From the NCBI RefSeq assembly GCF_907163105.1, contig NZ_OU015321.1, positions 930,001 through 994,000 on the forward strand: a stretch of DNA of 64,000 nt, given 5' to 3'. A model generated the notes under the pieces. The model was not told the DNA's origin. It ran no database searches and was given only the letters and a program-made list of their open reading frames with translations. The stretch is from Cloacibacterium caeni. Its GTDB lineage: Bacteria > Bacteroidota > Bacteroidia > Flavobacteriales > Weeksellaceae. Made by a program: the position numbers and the translations under genes. Shown here in pieces: positions 17,801 through 27,452 of the stretch (positions within the stretch are counted from its first letter, which is position 1; the number at the start of each line of letters is the position of its first letter).

Positions 17801-19837
17801 TTAAAATTTCATCCGCTGTATCCTTACCGCATTTAATATTGCCAATAATGCAACTCCCACATCTGCGAAAACGGCTTCCCACATTGTAGCTAATCCACCT
17901 GCGCCCAGTACTAATACGACACCTTTTACTACAAACGCCAATGTGATGTTTTGCCACACTATTTTCTTGGTTTGTTTACCAATATTGATTGCCATCGGAA
18001 TTTTACTCGGCTTGTCATCTTGGATTACTACATCGGCAGTTTCAATAGTGGCATCACTTCCTAAACCGCCCATTGCCATACCTACGTCGCTCAAAGCTAC
18101 TACAGGCGCATCATTCACTCCATCGCCAACAAATGCTACGGTTTCGTTTTTGGTTTTTATTTCTTTTACTTTATTTACTTTGTCTTCTGGCAACAAGTCG
18201 CCGAAGGCATTATTAATTCCCAATTTATCAGCAACAAATTTTACCACGGTGCTTTTATCTCCACTCAACATTGTAGTTTTTACGCCTAATGTTTTTAGTT
18301 TGTCAATCGTAATCTGTGCATCTTCTTTGATGCTGTCGGCAATGGTAATGTAGCCTGCAAATTTTCCATCATAAGCAATGGCGATTAGGGTGTAAACAAT
18401 TGTACTTGGGTCTAAATCATAAACAATATTAAATTTATCCATCAGTTTAAAGTTTCCTACCAATAACTCTTTTCCGTTAACGATAGCTTTTAATCCGTGA
18501 CCCGCAATTTCTTCTACATTTTCTAATTTTATAGAATGGTCTATTTCGCCGACATATTGATGGATTGCGGTAGCAACTGGATGCGTGCTTTGACTTTCCA
18601 AAGCGTTGACCATTTTCAAGATTTCGTCTTTACTAAATTCTGATTTTAATATTACTTCTTGCACTTTGAAAACGCCTTCTGTCATTGTTCCTGTTTTATC
18701 CATCACTACATTTTGGATATTAGCGATGGCGTCTAAGAAATTGCTTCCTTTAAATAAAATTCCATTTTTAGAAGCGGCACCAATTCCACCAAAATATCCT
18801 AAAGGAATACTTATAACCAAAGCACAAGGACAAGAAATAACAAGGAAAACCAATGCTCTGTATAGCCATTGACTGAACAAGTAATCATCAACAAAAAAGT
18901 AAGGAACTACAGTAATAAGCACTGCCAATAACACCACAATTGGTGTGTAAATTTTTGCAAATTTTCGAATGAATAATTCTGTTGGTGCTTTTTGAGCAGT
19001 AGCGTTTTGTACCAATTCCAAAATCTTTGAGAGCTTGCTATCGGTATATGCTGTGGTTACTTTTACCTGTGCAACGGTCTTTAAATTTATCATTCCTGCT
19101 AAAACAGTTTCGCCTTTGGTTTTGGTGTCTGGCTTGCTTTCTCCAGTCAATGCGGCGGTATTGAATGATGCAGTTTCGGATAACAATTCGCCATCCAATC
19201 CTAATTTTTCTCCGGGTTTTAATTGAATGATATTGCCGATGTTGACGGTTTCTGCTTTTACAGTTTTAGGTTGGTTATTTTCTAAAATCGTTACTTCATC
19301 GGGTCTTTGGTCGAGCAAGGTTTTGATATTGGCTTTGGCTCTTGTAACCGCCAAAGTTTGAAACACTTCGCCAACCGCATAAAACAACATTACGGCAACT
19401 CCTTCCGGATATTCGCCAATGGCGAAAGCTCCGATAGTGGCAATGCTCATCAATAAAAATTCTGAAAATACATCGCTTTTGCGGATGCTTTCAAATGCTT
19501 CTTTAATAACAGGAAAACCAACCGGAGCATAAGCAACAATGTACCAAACAATCCTTACCCAACCTGTGAACCAGGATTGAGGAAACCAATTATCAAATGC
19601 AATAGCAATCATCAGTAAAACAAAACTGATAATGGCAGGTAAAAACATTTGAATGGTAGATTTATCGGTACTTCCGTGGTTGTGACCGTCATCATCACTG
19701 TGTTCGTGGTTGTGACCGTCATTGTCGTGATGCTTTTCTAATAATTTTTTAGCATTGGCATCGGTATATATTTTTTCTTCTTGTGGTGTGCAGCAAAGCT
19801 GTTTGCCTTGTGCATCGTATTTATGTTTGTGTTCCAT
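17801..19837 (-). CDS. Zn/Cd/Co-type heavy-metal P1B ATPase
   Basis: 678 residues. Exports soft divalent cations from the cytoplasm at the cost of ATP. The CPC metal-site motif SCPCALVISIPLG (about 335), phosphorylation site DKTGTMTEG (about 380), the STHPVA His-Pro motif and GDGVNDAP (about 572) are all present. CPC with a Lys/Asn-poor membrane set fits the ZntA/CadA branch. There is no N-terminal HMA domain. Instead residues 35-60 are a His/Asp-rich segment (DNDGHNHEHSDDDGHNH) that likely chelates Zn/Cd. The start overlaps the stop of the ICMT-like gene by 1 bp, so the two are translationally coupled within the efflux operon. Confidence 0.93.
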   Translation of the reverse strand: MEHKHKYDAQGKQLCCTPQEEKIYTDANAKKLLEKHHDNDGHNHEHSDDDGHNHGSTDKSTIQMFLPAIISFVLLMIAIAFDNWFPQSWFTGWVRIVWYIVAYAPVGFPVIKEAFESIRKSDVFSEFLLMSIATIGAFAIGEYPEGVAVMLFYAVGEVFQTLAVTRAKANIKTLLDQRPDEVTILENNQPKTVKAETVNIGNIIQLKPGEKLGLDGELLSETASFNTAALTGESKPDTKTKGETVLAGMINLKTVAQVKVTTAYTDSKLSKILELVQNATAQKAPTELFIRKFAKIYTPIVVLLAVLITVVPYFFVDDYLFSQWLYRALVFLVISCPCALVISIPLGYFGGIGAASKNGILFKGSNFLDAIANIQNVVMDKTGTMTEGVFKVQEVILKSEFSKDEILKMVNALESQSTHPVATAIHQYVGEIDHSIKLENVEEIAGHGLKAIVNGKELLVGNFKLMDKFNIVYDLDPSTIVYTLIAIAYDGKFAGYITIADSIKEDAQITIDKLKTLGVKTTMLSGDKSTVVKFVADKLGINNAFGDLLPEDKVNKVKEIKTKNETVAFVGDGVNDAPVVALSDVGMAMGGLGSDATIETADVVIQDDKPSKIPMAINIGKQTKKIVWQNITLAFVVKGVVLVLGAGGLATMWEAVFADVGVALLAILNAVRIQRMKF

Positions 19838-20445
19838 TAGAGTAGTCTTTTAGTTGTTTTTTTATAAATTAAATATTGTTCTCCGTGTTGTTTTTCCAAA
19901 AACTCTTCTTCTAATCTTATCTGAATTTGAATAACGATATAGGTAGTAAGCATCAAGAAAAATGTAAGTGCATTGGGTAGTATAAAAAATATTCCTGCAA
20001 CACTGATTATCATTCCTAAAAAAATCGGGTTCCGGCTGTAAGAGAATAATCCTTTTGTGATTAATTCGGTTTTATTATTTTCATCGATACCAATGCGCCA
20101 ACTGTTACTCATTTGATATTGCGCTACAGAAATCCATAGTAATGAAAAGTGTATCAGAATTAATCCAATGATTAAAAACACGTCTTTCATTAAATAAGAA
20201 ATCGGCACTAAATATTGATATATTTTATCGCTGAACGAATAGATGAATACCGCAACGAAGAGCAATGCTATCAATACCTTCATCACAAAACCGATATAAT
20301 CGTGTGCATTATCTGTTTTGCCAAAAGTTACGGGATTGATACCTGTTTGCTTGTAGGTGCGGTATGATGGCAGCACAAAAGCTACCATCATATACAACAC
20401 CAAATACACCGGCAAATAAAATTTTAACCAAATCATAGCGTTCAA
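19837..20445 (-). CDS. ICMT/PEMT-family integral membrane protein
   Basis: 202 residues with five or so membrane spans and the C-terminal signature of the isoprenylcysteine carboxyl methyltransferase / phospholipid methyltransferase fold: GLFSYSRNPIFLGMIISV and RLEEEFLEKQHGEQYLIYKK. Bacterial members frequently sit in CzcCBA-type metal operons, where their substrate is unknown. It lies 3 bp after the adaptor gene and is coupled to the ATPase. The SAM-binding RNP...EEEFL residues are kept, so catalytic activity is plausible. Confidence 0.85.
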   Translation of the reverse strand: MNAMIWLKFYLPVYLVLYMMVAFVLPSYRTYKQTGINPVTFGKTDNAHDYIGFVMKVLIALLFVAVFIYSFSDKIYQYLVPISYLMKDVFLIIGLILIHFSLLWISVAQYQMSNSWRIGIDENNKTELITKGLFSYSRNPIFLGMIISVAGIFFILPNALTFFLMLTTYIVIQIQIRLEEEFLEKQHGEQYLIYKKTTKRLL

Positions 20446-20448
20446 TTT

Positions 20449-21735
20449 TTAATGTTCGTGACCACCTGCATTGCTTAGTTTTGCATTGACGAAAAACGCA
20501 CCTTTTACTACAATCTTTGCATTGGCAGGAATTTCATTTACAAATGTTACTGCGGTGTAACCCATATCAGATACGCCTTTTAGCACTTCTACCTTTTCAA
20601 AATTCTTAGCCGTTTTATCTTCTTTATGGTCTTTTTCTTCGCCCTCTTTGTGGTTGCCTTCTTTTTCTCCTTCTTCGTGATGGGCTTCTGCTTCTTTGTC
20701 GGTTTGTACAAAAATGTAGTATTTGCCATCGGCATTTACAATGGCATCAGTTGGTACCGCAGGTGTTGTTACATTATTGAGGCTTACAATTCCTGTGATA
20801 TTCATTCCATCAATCAAGCCACTTTTATTGCCATTTACACGGCAGTGAACGGTAATGGTTTTACTCTCGTTTTCAAAGGATGAACCAATGCTGAAAACCG
20901 TAGCATCATATTCAGTAGTAGGATTATTGGTTAATGTAAAATGAATGGTTTGTCCCACTTTTACCTGTGGCAAATCTTTTTCAAACACCTGTAAATCCAA
21001 ATGCAATGAACTGTTATCTACAATTTCTATAACCGGAGAAGAAACATCAACATAGCTTCCGATTTTGGCAAAAACATTGCTAACCGTACCATTCAGCGGA
21101 CTGGTTACGACCAAGGCAGATTTTAAATTTCCGTTTGATACAGAACCCGGATTGATGCCCATTAATTGTATCTGCTGTTGTAAGGAAGCTCTTCGGGTTC
21201 TTAAACTGCTTAATTCGGCAGTAGCACTTTGCAGGTTTTTCTTTGCACCTGCACTTCCTTCGTTCAGTTCTTTTTGTCTTGCTAATTCTTGTTCCGCAAA
21301 TGTAATCCTGCTTGCTGTACTCAAATATTCTTCCTGCAATTGGATGAACTGCGGATTGGCAATGGTAGCAATTACCTGACCTTTTCTTACATAATCTCCG
21401 ATTTGAACTTTCAGTGTTCTTATCACACCGCCATACAAAGAAGTGGCGTTGGCTTTATTGTTATTAGGAACTTTCAGATTTCCGTTTGCTTTGATGGTTG
21501 CTGTTAATTCCTTGTGTTCAATGGTGCCTAATTGTATGCCTACCGTTTTTATTTGTTCTTCGGTAAGTGTGGCAATAGTTGGCGTTTCTTCCTCGTGAGG
21601 TGCTTCTTCTTTTCCTGCAGTTTTGGTTTCGGCAGATTTATCTTCTGCTTTCTTATCATTTTTACAGGCAGAAAAAGCAAATAGTAAAACAGCTACGGCT
21701 GTCATCAACGTGATTTTATTTATATTGAATTTCAT
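20449..21735 (-). CDS. RND efflux periplasmic adaptor lipoprotein (CzcB/CusB type)
   Basis: 428 residues with an N-terminal lipobox (LLFAFSAC), so a membrane-anchored lipoprotein. The order is: barrel/lipoyl half-motif (LKVQIGDYVRKGQVIATI, about 108), helical hairpin (LQEEYLSTASRITFAEQELARQKEL), second lipoyl half, beta-barrel and membrane-proximal domain. It bridges the inner-membrane RND pump and the outer-membrane channel. Two acidic/His-rich inserts (about 30-48 and HHEEGEKEGNHKEGEEKDHKED near 350-375) probably scavenge metal in the periplasm. It lies 6 bp downstream of the pump gene. Confidence 0.92.
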   Translation of the reverse strand: MKFNINKITLMTAVAVLLFAFSACKNDKKAEDKSAETKTAGKEEAPHEEETPTIATLTEEQIKTVGIQLGTIEHKELTATIKANGNLKVPNNNKANATSLYGGVIRTLKVQIGDYVRKGQVIATIANPQFIQLQEEYLSTASRITFAEQELARQKELNEGSAGAKKNLQSATAELSSLRTRRASLQQQIQLMGINPGSVSNGNLKSALVVTSPLNGTVSNVFAKIGSYVDVSSPVIEIVDNSSLHLDLQVFEKDLPQVKVGQTIHFTLTNNPTTEYDATVFSIGSSFENESKTITVHCRVNGNKSGLIDGMNITGIVSLNNVTTPAVPTDAIVNADGKYYIFVQTDKEAEAHHEEGEKEGNHKEGEEKDHKEDKTAKNFEKVEVLKGVSDMGYTAVTFVNEIPANAKIVVKGAFFVNAKLSNAGGHEH

Positions 21736-21741
21736 TTGTAC

Positions 21742-24700
21742 TTATTGATTGATGAATGAATAAATATTGATTACAGATTGGTTGACCTGCTGAATGCTTT
21801 TGAGGTAATTCAACTGAATATCGGTTGCGGTTTGCAAAGCAAAAAGATATTCTACATAACCGATGTCGCCTGTTTTGTAACCCAATTGTGCCGCTGAAAC
21901 AATTTCTTTAGCATTAGGCAAAGCTTCCTGCTGAAAATAATTGAACTGCTTCATATCCTGCTGGTATTGCAACAAAGCATTTTGTATTTGTGTTGCCAAC
22001 GTTTTCTGTTGCTGTTGTGCATTGGCTTCGGCTGCTTGCTTTCTATAATCCAAAGATTCTATCCTTGCCTTTGTAGCACCGTAATTAATGGGAATAGCAA
22101 CACTAATATTTACAGAATTAAAACGGTTACCAGAATTGAAATATTTCTCCGCACCATTTACTGTTTGAAAGCCTATCAAAGATTGATTTGTGTAACCTAT
22201 CGTAAAATCGGGTAAACCTTGCGAACGTTCTACCTTTTTGGTCTTTTCTGCAATAACTGCATCCTGATATAAGGACTGAATTGCAGGATGATTTGCTACT
22301 GCATCATTGTCCAGCAAATTACTGATTTGTAAAGGTTGAAAAATTCCATTTTCTACAATGATAAAATCTTCTTTAGCATTCATTAATGTTTTCAGACTGG
22401 CAACTGCATTATTTAATAACACTTCATTCTGTTTTAACAATAAATTGATTTCCCCTTTCTTAGCTTCTGCTGTACTTATATCCACTTTTTTAGTATCACC
22501 AGTTTTGTATCGAAGCTTTGCAATGCCAATAAAATCACCATATAAGCTGTCCAATTGTTGCAATTGTTTTTGATTGTGTTGCAGGTACAGGATTTGATAA
22601 TAATACGTTCGTACCTGATTTTTTAATTCTAAAACACTTAGGCTTTTCTGTATTTCTTTACCTTTTATTTCTGCATTAATCAATTGCTTTTTTGCTCCAA
22701 ATAATGAAGGAAATGGAATTGTTTGTGTGACCTGAAAAGACTGGTCGAATTTTGTACTATTATATTGACCCAATTGTGCGTTAAAATCGAGTTTTGGTAA
22801 TTCTCCGGCTGTTTTTTTCAACGCTTTGCTGGCATCAATTTCTAAATCTGAAGCTTTAATGGCTTGATTATTTTGAAGCGCAATATTTATCGCATCATCA
22901 ACACTTGATAAATGCTGTGTTTGTGCATTTGCTGTAAAGCCTGTTAATGACAGAAGCAATACAATGATAGTTGCAATAGGTTTCACTTTGGGTTTTCTTT
23001 TTAAATTAATTTTTGAATTGAAAATGATGTAGAGTAAAGGCAGAACGAACAGCGTAAGGAAAGTTGCCGTAACCAAACCACCGATTACTACGGTTGCTAA
23101 AGGTTTTTGAACTTCTGCACCTGCACTGCTACTTAGTGCCATCGGTAAAAATCCTAAGCTCGCAACGGTTGCCGTCATCAATACAGGTCGAAGTCTTATT
23201 TTTGTTCCTTCGATTACTCGTTTGAAAACATCTTTTATTCCTTCTTTTTCCAATTGGTTGAAAGTGCCTATCAATACAATTCCGTTAAGAACGGCTACAC
23301 CAAACAAGGCGATAAAACCAATTCCTGCACTGATGCTGAAAGGCATTCCACGAAGCATTAAAGCCAATACGCCACCAATGGCGCTCATCGGAATTGCGGT
23401 AAATATTAAACCTGCTTGCTTAAAGGAACGGAACGTGAAATAGAGCAACACAAAAATTAATAACAAGGAAATAGGAACGGCTATCATTAATCGGTTACTG
23501 GCTTCCTGCAAGTTTTCAAATTGACCGCCATACGTGAAATAGTACCCCGGTGGTAATTTTACCTGTGTATTTAATTTTTGTTGAATTTCTTCTACCACAC
23601 TTTGTACATCCCTATCTGCAACGTTGAATCCGATTACAATTCTACGTTTTCCAGCTTCACGGCTTATTTGTGCCGGACCTAACTTATAATCAATATTTGC
23701 TACTTGTGATAATGGTATTTGATTACCTGTTGAAGTGGGTATCATCAGATTATTTACATCTTCTATACTACTACGATATGTACTGTCTAAACGTACGACC
23801 AAATCAAACCTTCTTTCGTTTTCAAAAACTACTCCTGCACTTTTACCTGCAAACGCAGTGCTTACCACGTTGTTCACATCTTCCACTGTTATTCCGTAAT
23901 TGGCTAAGCGAGTACGGTCATATTCCACATTTATTTGCGGTAAGCCACTCACACGTTCTACTTGTGGAGATGTAGCGCCTTCTACTGTTTGTATAACCTT
24001 ACTAACCTTATCAGCATTCAAGGCAAGCGTATCTAAATTTTCTCCAAATATTTTTACTGCAACATCTTGCCTAATACCTGTCATCAACTCATTGAAACGC
24101 ATTTGTATTGGCTGGTTCTTTTCGAAAAATACACCAGGTATTGCTTCTAATTTTTCATTGATAGCATCTGCCAATTCATCATAACTTCTGCCACTTTTCC
24201 ATTCGCTTTGAGGTTTCAGCAAAATCATCATATCGGTTGCTTCGGGCGGCATTGGGTCGGTTGGTACTTCTGCTGCTCCGGTTTTACCTACAACCATTTT
24301 TACTTCATCAAATTGCTTGATAATTCTTGAAGCTTGCATTGATGTTTCGATACTTTGGCTTAATGAACTTCCTTGTGGCAAAATGCAGTGAAAGGCAAAA
24401 TCGCCTTCCTGCAATTGTGGTATAAATTCGCCACCCATTCTGCCAAATAAAGATAATGTAAAGGCAAATATGGCAACGGTAATTCCCACTAACCAATATT
24501 TTATTTTAATGGCTTTTTCTAATAATGGTTGATACATTTTTTGCAACCAATTCATCATTTTATCTGAAATGTTTTCTTTATGCATTGGCTTTTTAGACAA
24601 AAACAAAGCACACATCATCGGGATATAAGTGAGGGATAAAATCAATGCGCCAAATATTGCAAAACCTACTGTTTGCGCCATCGGACGGAACATTTTCCCT

Positions 24701-26109
24701 TCTACACCTACCAACGTTAAAATAGGAATGTAAACAATCAAGATAATGATTTCGCCAAATGCTGCACTGCTACGGATTTTAGAAGCGGATGTAAATACTT
24801 CATTATCCATTTCCTGCTGAGTAAGCCTTTGCGTGGATTTCCTTAAACCCAAATGATGCAACGTGGCTTCTACAATAATTACCGCCCCATCTACAATTAA
24901 TCCAAAATCTATCGCTCCCAAACTCATTAAGTTAGCACTTACCCCAAAAATGTTCATTAAAGCCAAAGCAAACAACATCGCCAAAGGAATAGCAGAAGCT
25001 ACAATCAATCCGGCTCTGAAATTTCCTAAGAAAAGAACCAATACGAAGATGACAATCAAAGCTCCTTCAATAAGGTTTTTCTTAACAGTATTCATTGCCC
25101 TGTCTACCAAATCTGTACGGTCTAAATAAGGTTCTATCACAACATCTTCGGGCAAAGATTTTTGTATGGTGGGTAGTTTCTCTTTTATTTTTTCTACCAC
25201 ATTGTTGGCGTTTTCGCCTTTCAGCATCATCACTACGCCACCTACTGCATCTACCTCTCCATTGTAGGTCATTGCTCCGTAGCGTACTGCATTACCAAAA
25301 CGGACATCTGCCACATCTTTTATAAAAATGGGTACACTTCCGGTTTCGTTCTTTACACTAATATTTTTTACATCATCTAATGAAGTAACCAAACCGATAC
25401 CTCGGATGAAATAGGCATTCGGTTTCTTATCAATGTATGCACCGCCTGTATTTTGGTTATTTTTTTCTAATGCTGTGAAAATATCGGTAACACTAACACC
25501 CATTGCTTTTAAGCGGTTAGGATTTACAGCTACTTCATACTGTTTCAGCTCGCCACCAAAACTGTTAACTTCTGCAATGCCGGGTGTGCCGAAAAGCTGA
25601 CGTGCAACAATCCAATCTTGCATTGTTCGTAGTTCTTTAGCATTGTATTTATTCTCGCTACCCTTCTTAGGATGGATAATGTATTGGTATACTTCACCTA
25701 AGCCTGTACTCACGGGAGCAAGTTCCGGTGTACCAATACCCTTAGGTATATTTTCTTCGGCTTCTTTTAGTTTTTCATTAATAAGCTGTCGGGCAAAATA
25801 AATATCTACTTTGTTTTTAAACACAACTGTAATTACCGACAAACCAAACCTCGAAATACTCCGTGTTTCCTCTAAATCTGGAATATTTGCAATACTTTGC
25901 TCAATAGGAAAAGTTACTAATTGTTCTACTTCTTGTCCCGCCAATGTGGGACAAACCGTAATTATTTGCACCTGATTATTGGTAATATCGGGTACGGCAT
26001 CAATGGGTAGTTTTGTGGCGCTCCACACTCCCCAAATGATGAGTAACAAGGTCATTATACCAACGACAAGCTTGTTCTTGATACTGAATTTTATGATACT
26101 GTCTAACAC
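21742..26109 (-). CDS. CusA/CzcA RND metal pump fused to TolC-like outer-membrane channel
   Basis: 1455 residues, about 400 longer than a normal RND pump. Residues 1-1035 are the proton-driven pump: first span, periplasmic docking loops, IDFGLIVDGAVIIVEA proton-relay span and the C-terminal span set. Residues about 1040-1455 are an outer-membrane factor of the TolC/CzcC type (SVDDAINIALQNN; two repeats of long coiled helices with Gln/Asn-rich tips). The joint carries a second export-like stretch (ATIIVLLLSLTGFTANAQ) that could pass the membrane or be cut by signal peptidase to release the channel. Fused pumps of this sort occur in Bacteroidetes. The reading frame is open throughout. Confidence 0.92.
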   Translation of the reverse strand: MLDSIIKFSIKNKLVVGIMTLLLIIWGVWSATKLPIDAVPDITNNQVQIITVCPTLAGQEVEQLVTFPIEQSIANIPDLEETRSISRFGLSVITVVFKNKVDIYFARQLINEKLKEAEENIPKGIGTPELAPVSTGLGEVYQYIIHPKKGSENKYNAKELRTMQDWIVARQLFGTPGIAEVNSFGGELKQYEVAVNPNRLKAMGVSVTDIFTALEKNNQNTGGAYIDKKPNAYFIRGIGLVTSLDDVKNISVKNETGSVPIFIKDVADVRFGNAVRYGAMTYNGEVDAVGGVVMMLKGENANNVVEKIKEKLPTIQKSLPEDVVIEPYLDRTDLVDRAMNTVKKNLIEGALIVIFVLVLFLGNFRAGLIVASAIPLAMLFALALMNIFGVSANLMSLGAIDFGLIVDGAVIIVEATLHHLGLRKSTQRLTQQEMDNEVFTSASKIRSSAAFGEIIILIVYIPILTLVGVEGKMFRPMAQTVGFAIFGALILSLTYIPMMCALFLSKKPMHKENISDKMMNWLQKMYQPLLEKAIKIKYWLVGITVAIFAFTLSLFGRMGGEFIPQLQEGDFAFHCILPQGSSLSQSIETSMQASRIIKQFDEVKMVVGKTGAAEVPTDPMPPEATDMMILLKPQSEWKSGRSYDELADAINEKLEAIPGVFFEKNQPIQMRFNELMTGIRQDVAVKIFGENLDTLALNADKVSKVIQTVEGATSPQVERVSGLPQINVEYDRTRLANYGITVEDVNNVVSTAFAGKSAGVVFENERRFDLVVRLDSTYRSSIEDVNNLMIPTSTGNQIPLSQVANIDYKLGPAQISREAGKRRIVIGFNVADRDVQSVVEEIQQKLNTQVKLPPGYYFTYGGQFENLQEASNRLMIAVPISLLLIFVLLYFTFRSFKQAGLIFTAIPMSAIGGVLALMLRGMPFSISAGIGFIALFGVAVLNGIVLIGTFNQLEKEGIKDVFKRVIEGTKIRLRPVLMTATVASLGFLPMALSSSAGAEVQKPLATVVIGGLVTATFLTLFVLPLLYIIFNSKINLKRKPKVKPIATIIVLLLSLTGFTANAQTQHLSSVDDAINIALQNNQAIKASDLEIDASKALKKTAGELPKLDFNAQLGQYNSTKFDQSFQVTQTIPFPSLFGAKKQLINAEIKGKEIQKSLSVLELKNQVRTYYYQILYLQHNQKQLQQLDSLYGDFIGIAKLRYKTGDTKKVDISTAEAKKGEINLLLKQNEVLLNNAVASLKTLMNAKEDFIIVENGIFQPLQISNLLDNDAVANHPAIQSLYQDAVIAEKTKKVERSQGLPDFTIGYTNQSLIGFQTVNGAEKYFNSGNRFNSVNISVAIPINYGATKARIESLDYRKQAAEANAQQQQKTLATQIQNALLQYQQDMKQFNYFQQEALPNAKEIVSAAQLGYKTGDIGYVEYLFALQTATDIQLNYLKSIQQVNQSVINIYSFINQ

Positions 26110-26261
26110 AATTCATTTGATTAATGATTAATAATAGTGGATATAAGTTCTTTCTGTATATTGCAAAAAGAACAGCTAAATGCACGACTTAGATAGTACG
26201 CTTCTTTATTAGTGGAGGAAATGCCAAACGCCCCACCTATAAATGCATTTGCTAAAAAATA

Positions 26262-26588
26262 TTAAGCATTAATCTTTGGCGGTTGCCAAATGTTTCCGTG
26301 GTAATTGGAAATGAAAGTGAAAGCCCAAAGTGGGAATTTTTGCTGTTTGCCGAAACTCGGCTTTGTCTCGCTTATTTTGAACGTTTGAAACGTAAAATTT
26401 ACAACGGTATGACAACTGGCGCAAGAACAAAAAGGGCTGCACACATCTTTGCAGTTCGTTTGGTCGTTGGAGATTTTAGTAAATTCTGATTTTGAAGAAT
26501 TGCTTATATTTATATCGCACGCATCAGTACAGGGCATTACGGATAATGCCAAAAAATAGATACTGAATAGGATTACAAATATTTTCAT
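26262..26588 (-). CDS. DUF6660-type small secreted Cys-rich protein
   Basis: 108 residues with a signal peptide (MKIFVILFSIYFLALSVMP) and a Cys-rich mature part, CTDAC ... CKDVCSPFCSCASCH. It fits the small proteins (DUF6660) found at the head of Bacteroidetes metal-RND operons. The clustered Cys suggest periplasmic metal capture. Function not demonstrated to my knowledge. First gene of the efflux operon, preceded by promoter and operator elements at 26596-26631. Confidence 0.72.
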   Translation of the reverse strand: MKIFVILFSIYFLALSVMPCTDACDINISNSSKSEFTKISNDQTNCKDVCSPFCSCASCHTVVNFTFQTFKISETKPSFGKQQKFPLWAFTFISNYHGNIWQPPKINA

Positions 26589-26595
26589 CAGACTG

Positions 26596-26631
26596 CAAAT
26601 ATAAAAAATATTTTAGTGCAATCGAATTGCA
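26596..26631 (-). promoter_or_regulatory. promoter and Fur-type palindrome of the metal operon
   Basis: On the minus strand TATATTTG (26603-26596) is a perfect TAnnTTTG -7 element. Just upstream is the 6-3-6 palindrome TGCAATCGAATTGCA (26617-26631), a size and symmetry suited to a Fur-family dimer. The gene upstream is a Fur-family remnant, which supports the operator reading. The predicted transcript start falls only a few bases from the ATG at 26588. Confidence 0.6.
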
Positions 26632-26644
26632 AAGTTGAAAAAGT

Positions 26645-26794
26645 CTATTTGTTACATTTGTCGCATTTCCCCTTAAGAACTAAATTAGCTCCATCTAATT
26701 TAAAGTTTTGAGGAACTTCGATGTTCGGAATTTCTGTTTCAGTAAGGCAAAAAGTATGTTTGCAGTCGGTACAATAAAAATGAAGTATTGACAT
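26645..26794 (-). pseudogene. C-terminal remnant of a Fur-family metal regulator
   Basis: A 49-codon frame (MSILHFYCTDCKHTFCLTETE ... LKGKCDKCNK) that matches only the C-terminal dimerisation/zinc domain of Bacteroidetes Fur/Zur-like repressors: HFYCTDC, FCLTE-EIPNIEVPQNF and the end CDKC zinc ligands. The winged-helix DNA-binding half is missing. A stop codon precedes the ATG, and the mobilization gene begins 13 bp away, so the gene was cut at the module border. The remnant cannot bind DNA on its own. Confidence 0.75.
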
Positions 26795-26806
26795 TTACAT
26801 TTTATT

Positions 26807-27451
26807 CTACCTACTTTCAAATCCATCCTTAAATCTCAAAAAATTCTTTGCATCTTTGGGGTTTTTCTTCATCCATTTGTTCATCAGCTCAGTATTATGT
26901 AGCAGTTGCTGATAGTCTTCATCTTTATAAATAGATTGACCTTCTTTTTTAATTTCATCCAAAACCTCTTGACGGATTTCACTTTTTGATTTAATACTTT
27001 CCGCATACCATTGCTTGGTAAAAAAGATGTTTCCTGCTGTTGTTAAAACTGAAAGGAATAGTGCTGCAATCATTCCGTAAATGATAATTTTCATAAATTT
27101 TGAATTCTTTTCAAGTGCTTTATTTAGATTCAAATAATCTTCAGAGGGTCTGATTTCAATGGTTTTCGGTATCCTTTCTATAAATTCATTCCTTTCTTGA
27201 CCTTCTTTTTCTAAAGATTCTGATAATTTTAAAATTGTAGCGTTAAATCTCCTCATCGTAGATTCTGTTGCTCCTTTTATATTCAATAAATCTTCATACA
27301 CAAATTCTGTTTTTATTCCTTGTTCAATGTTTCTTTCATTGGTTTCAATGACTTTTTTTAATAGTTCTAAGCCATTGTTTTGATTGTGTTCTTGATTACG
27401 TTCTTGATTGTACTCTTGGTTTCCTTTTTGGTTTTTTTCTTGATTTTCCAT
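26807..27451 (-). CDS. mobilization-module membrane protein of unknown family
   Basis: 214 residues. The N-terminus is a short Asn-Gln repeat (NQE.NQ.., about 2-28), then helical coiled-coil (ATILKLSESLEKEGQERNEFIERI), a single membrane span (IIIYGMIAALFLSVLTTAGNIFF, about 119-141) and a charged C-terminal part. I do not recognise a named family. Proteins with this layout accompany short relaxases in Bacteroidetes mobilizable elements and may tether the relaxosome to a helper conjugation apparatus (inference). It starts 1 bp after the relaxase stop, so it is coupled to it. Confidence 0.65.
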   Translation of the reverse strand: MENQEKNQKGNQEYNQERNQEHNQNNGLELLKKVIETNERNIEQGIKTEFVYEDLLNIKGATESTMRRFNATILKLSESLEKEGQERNEFIERIPKTIEIRPSEDYLNLNKALEKNSKFMKIIIYGMIAALFLSVLTTAGNIFFTKQWYAESIKSKSEIRQEVLDEIKKEGQSIYKDEDYQQLLHNTELMNKWMKKNPKDAKNFLRFKDGFESR

Positions 27452-27452
27452 T

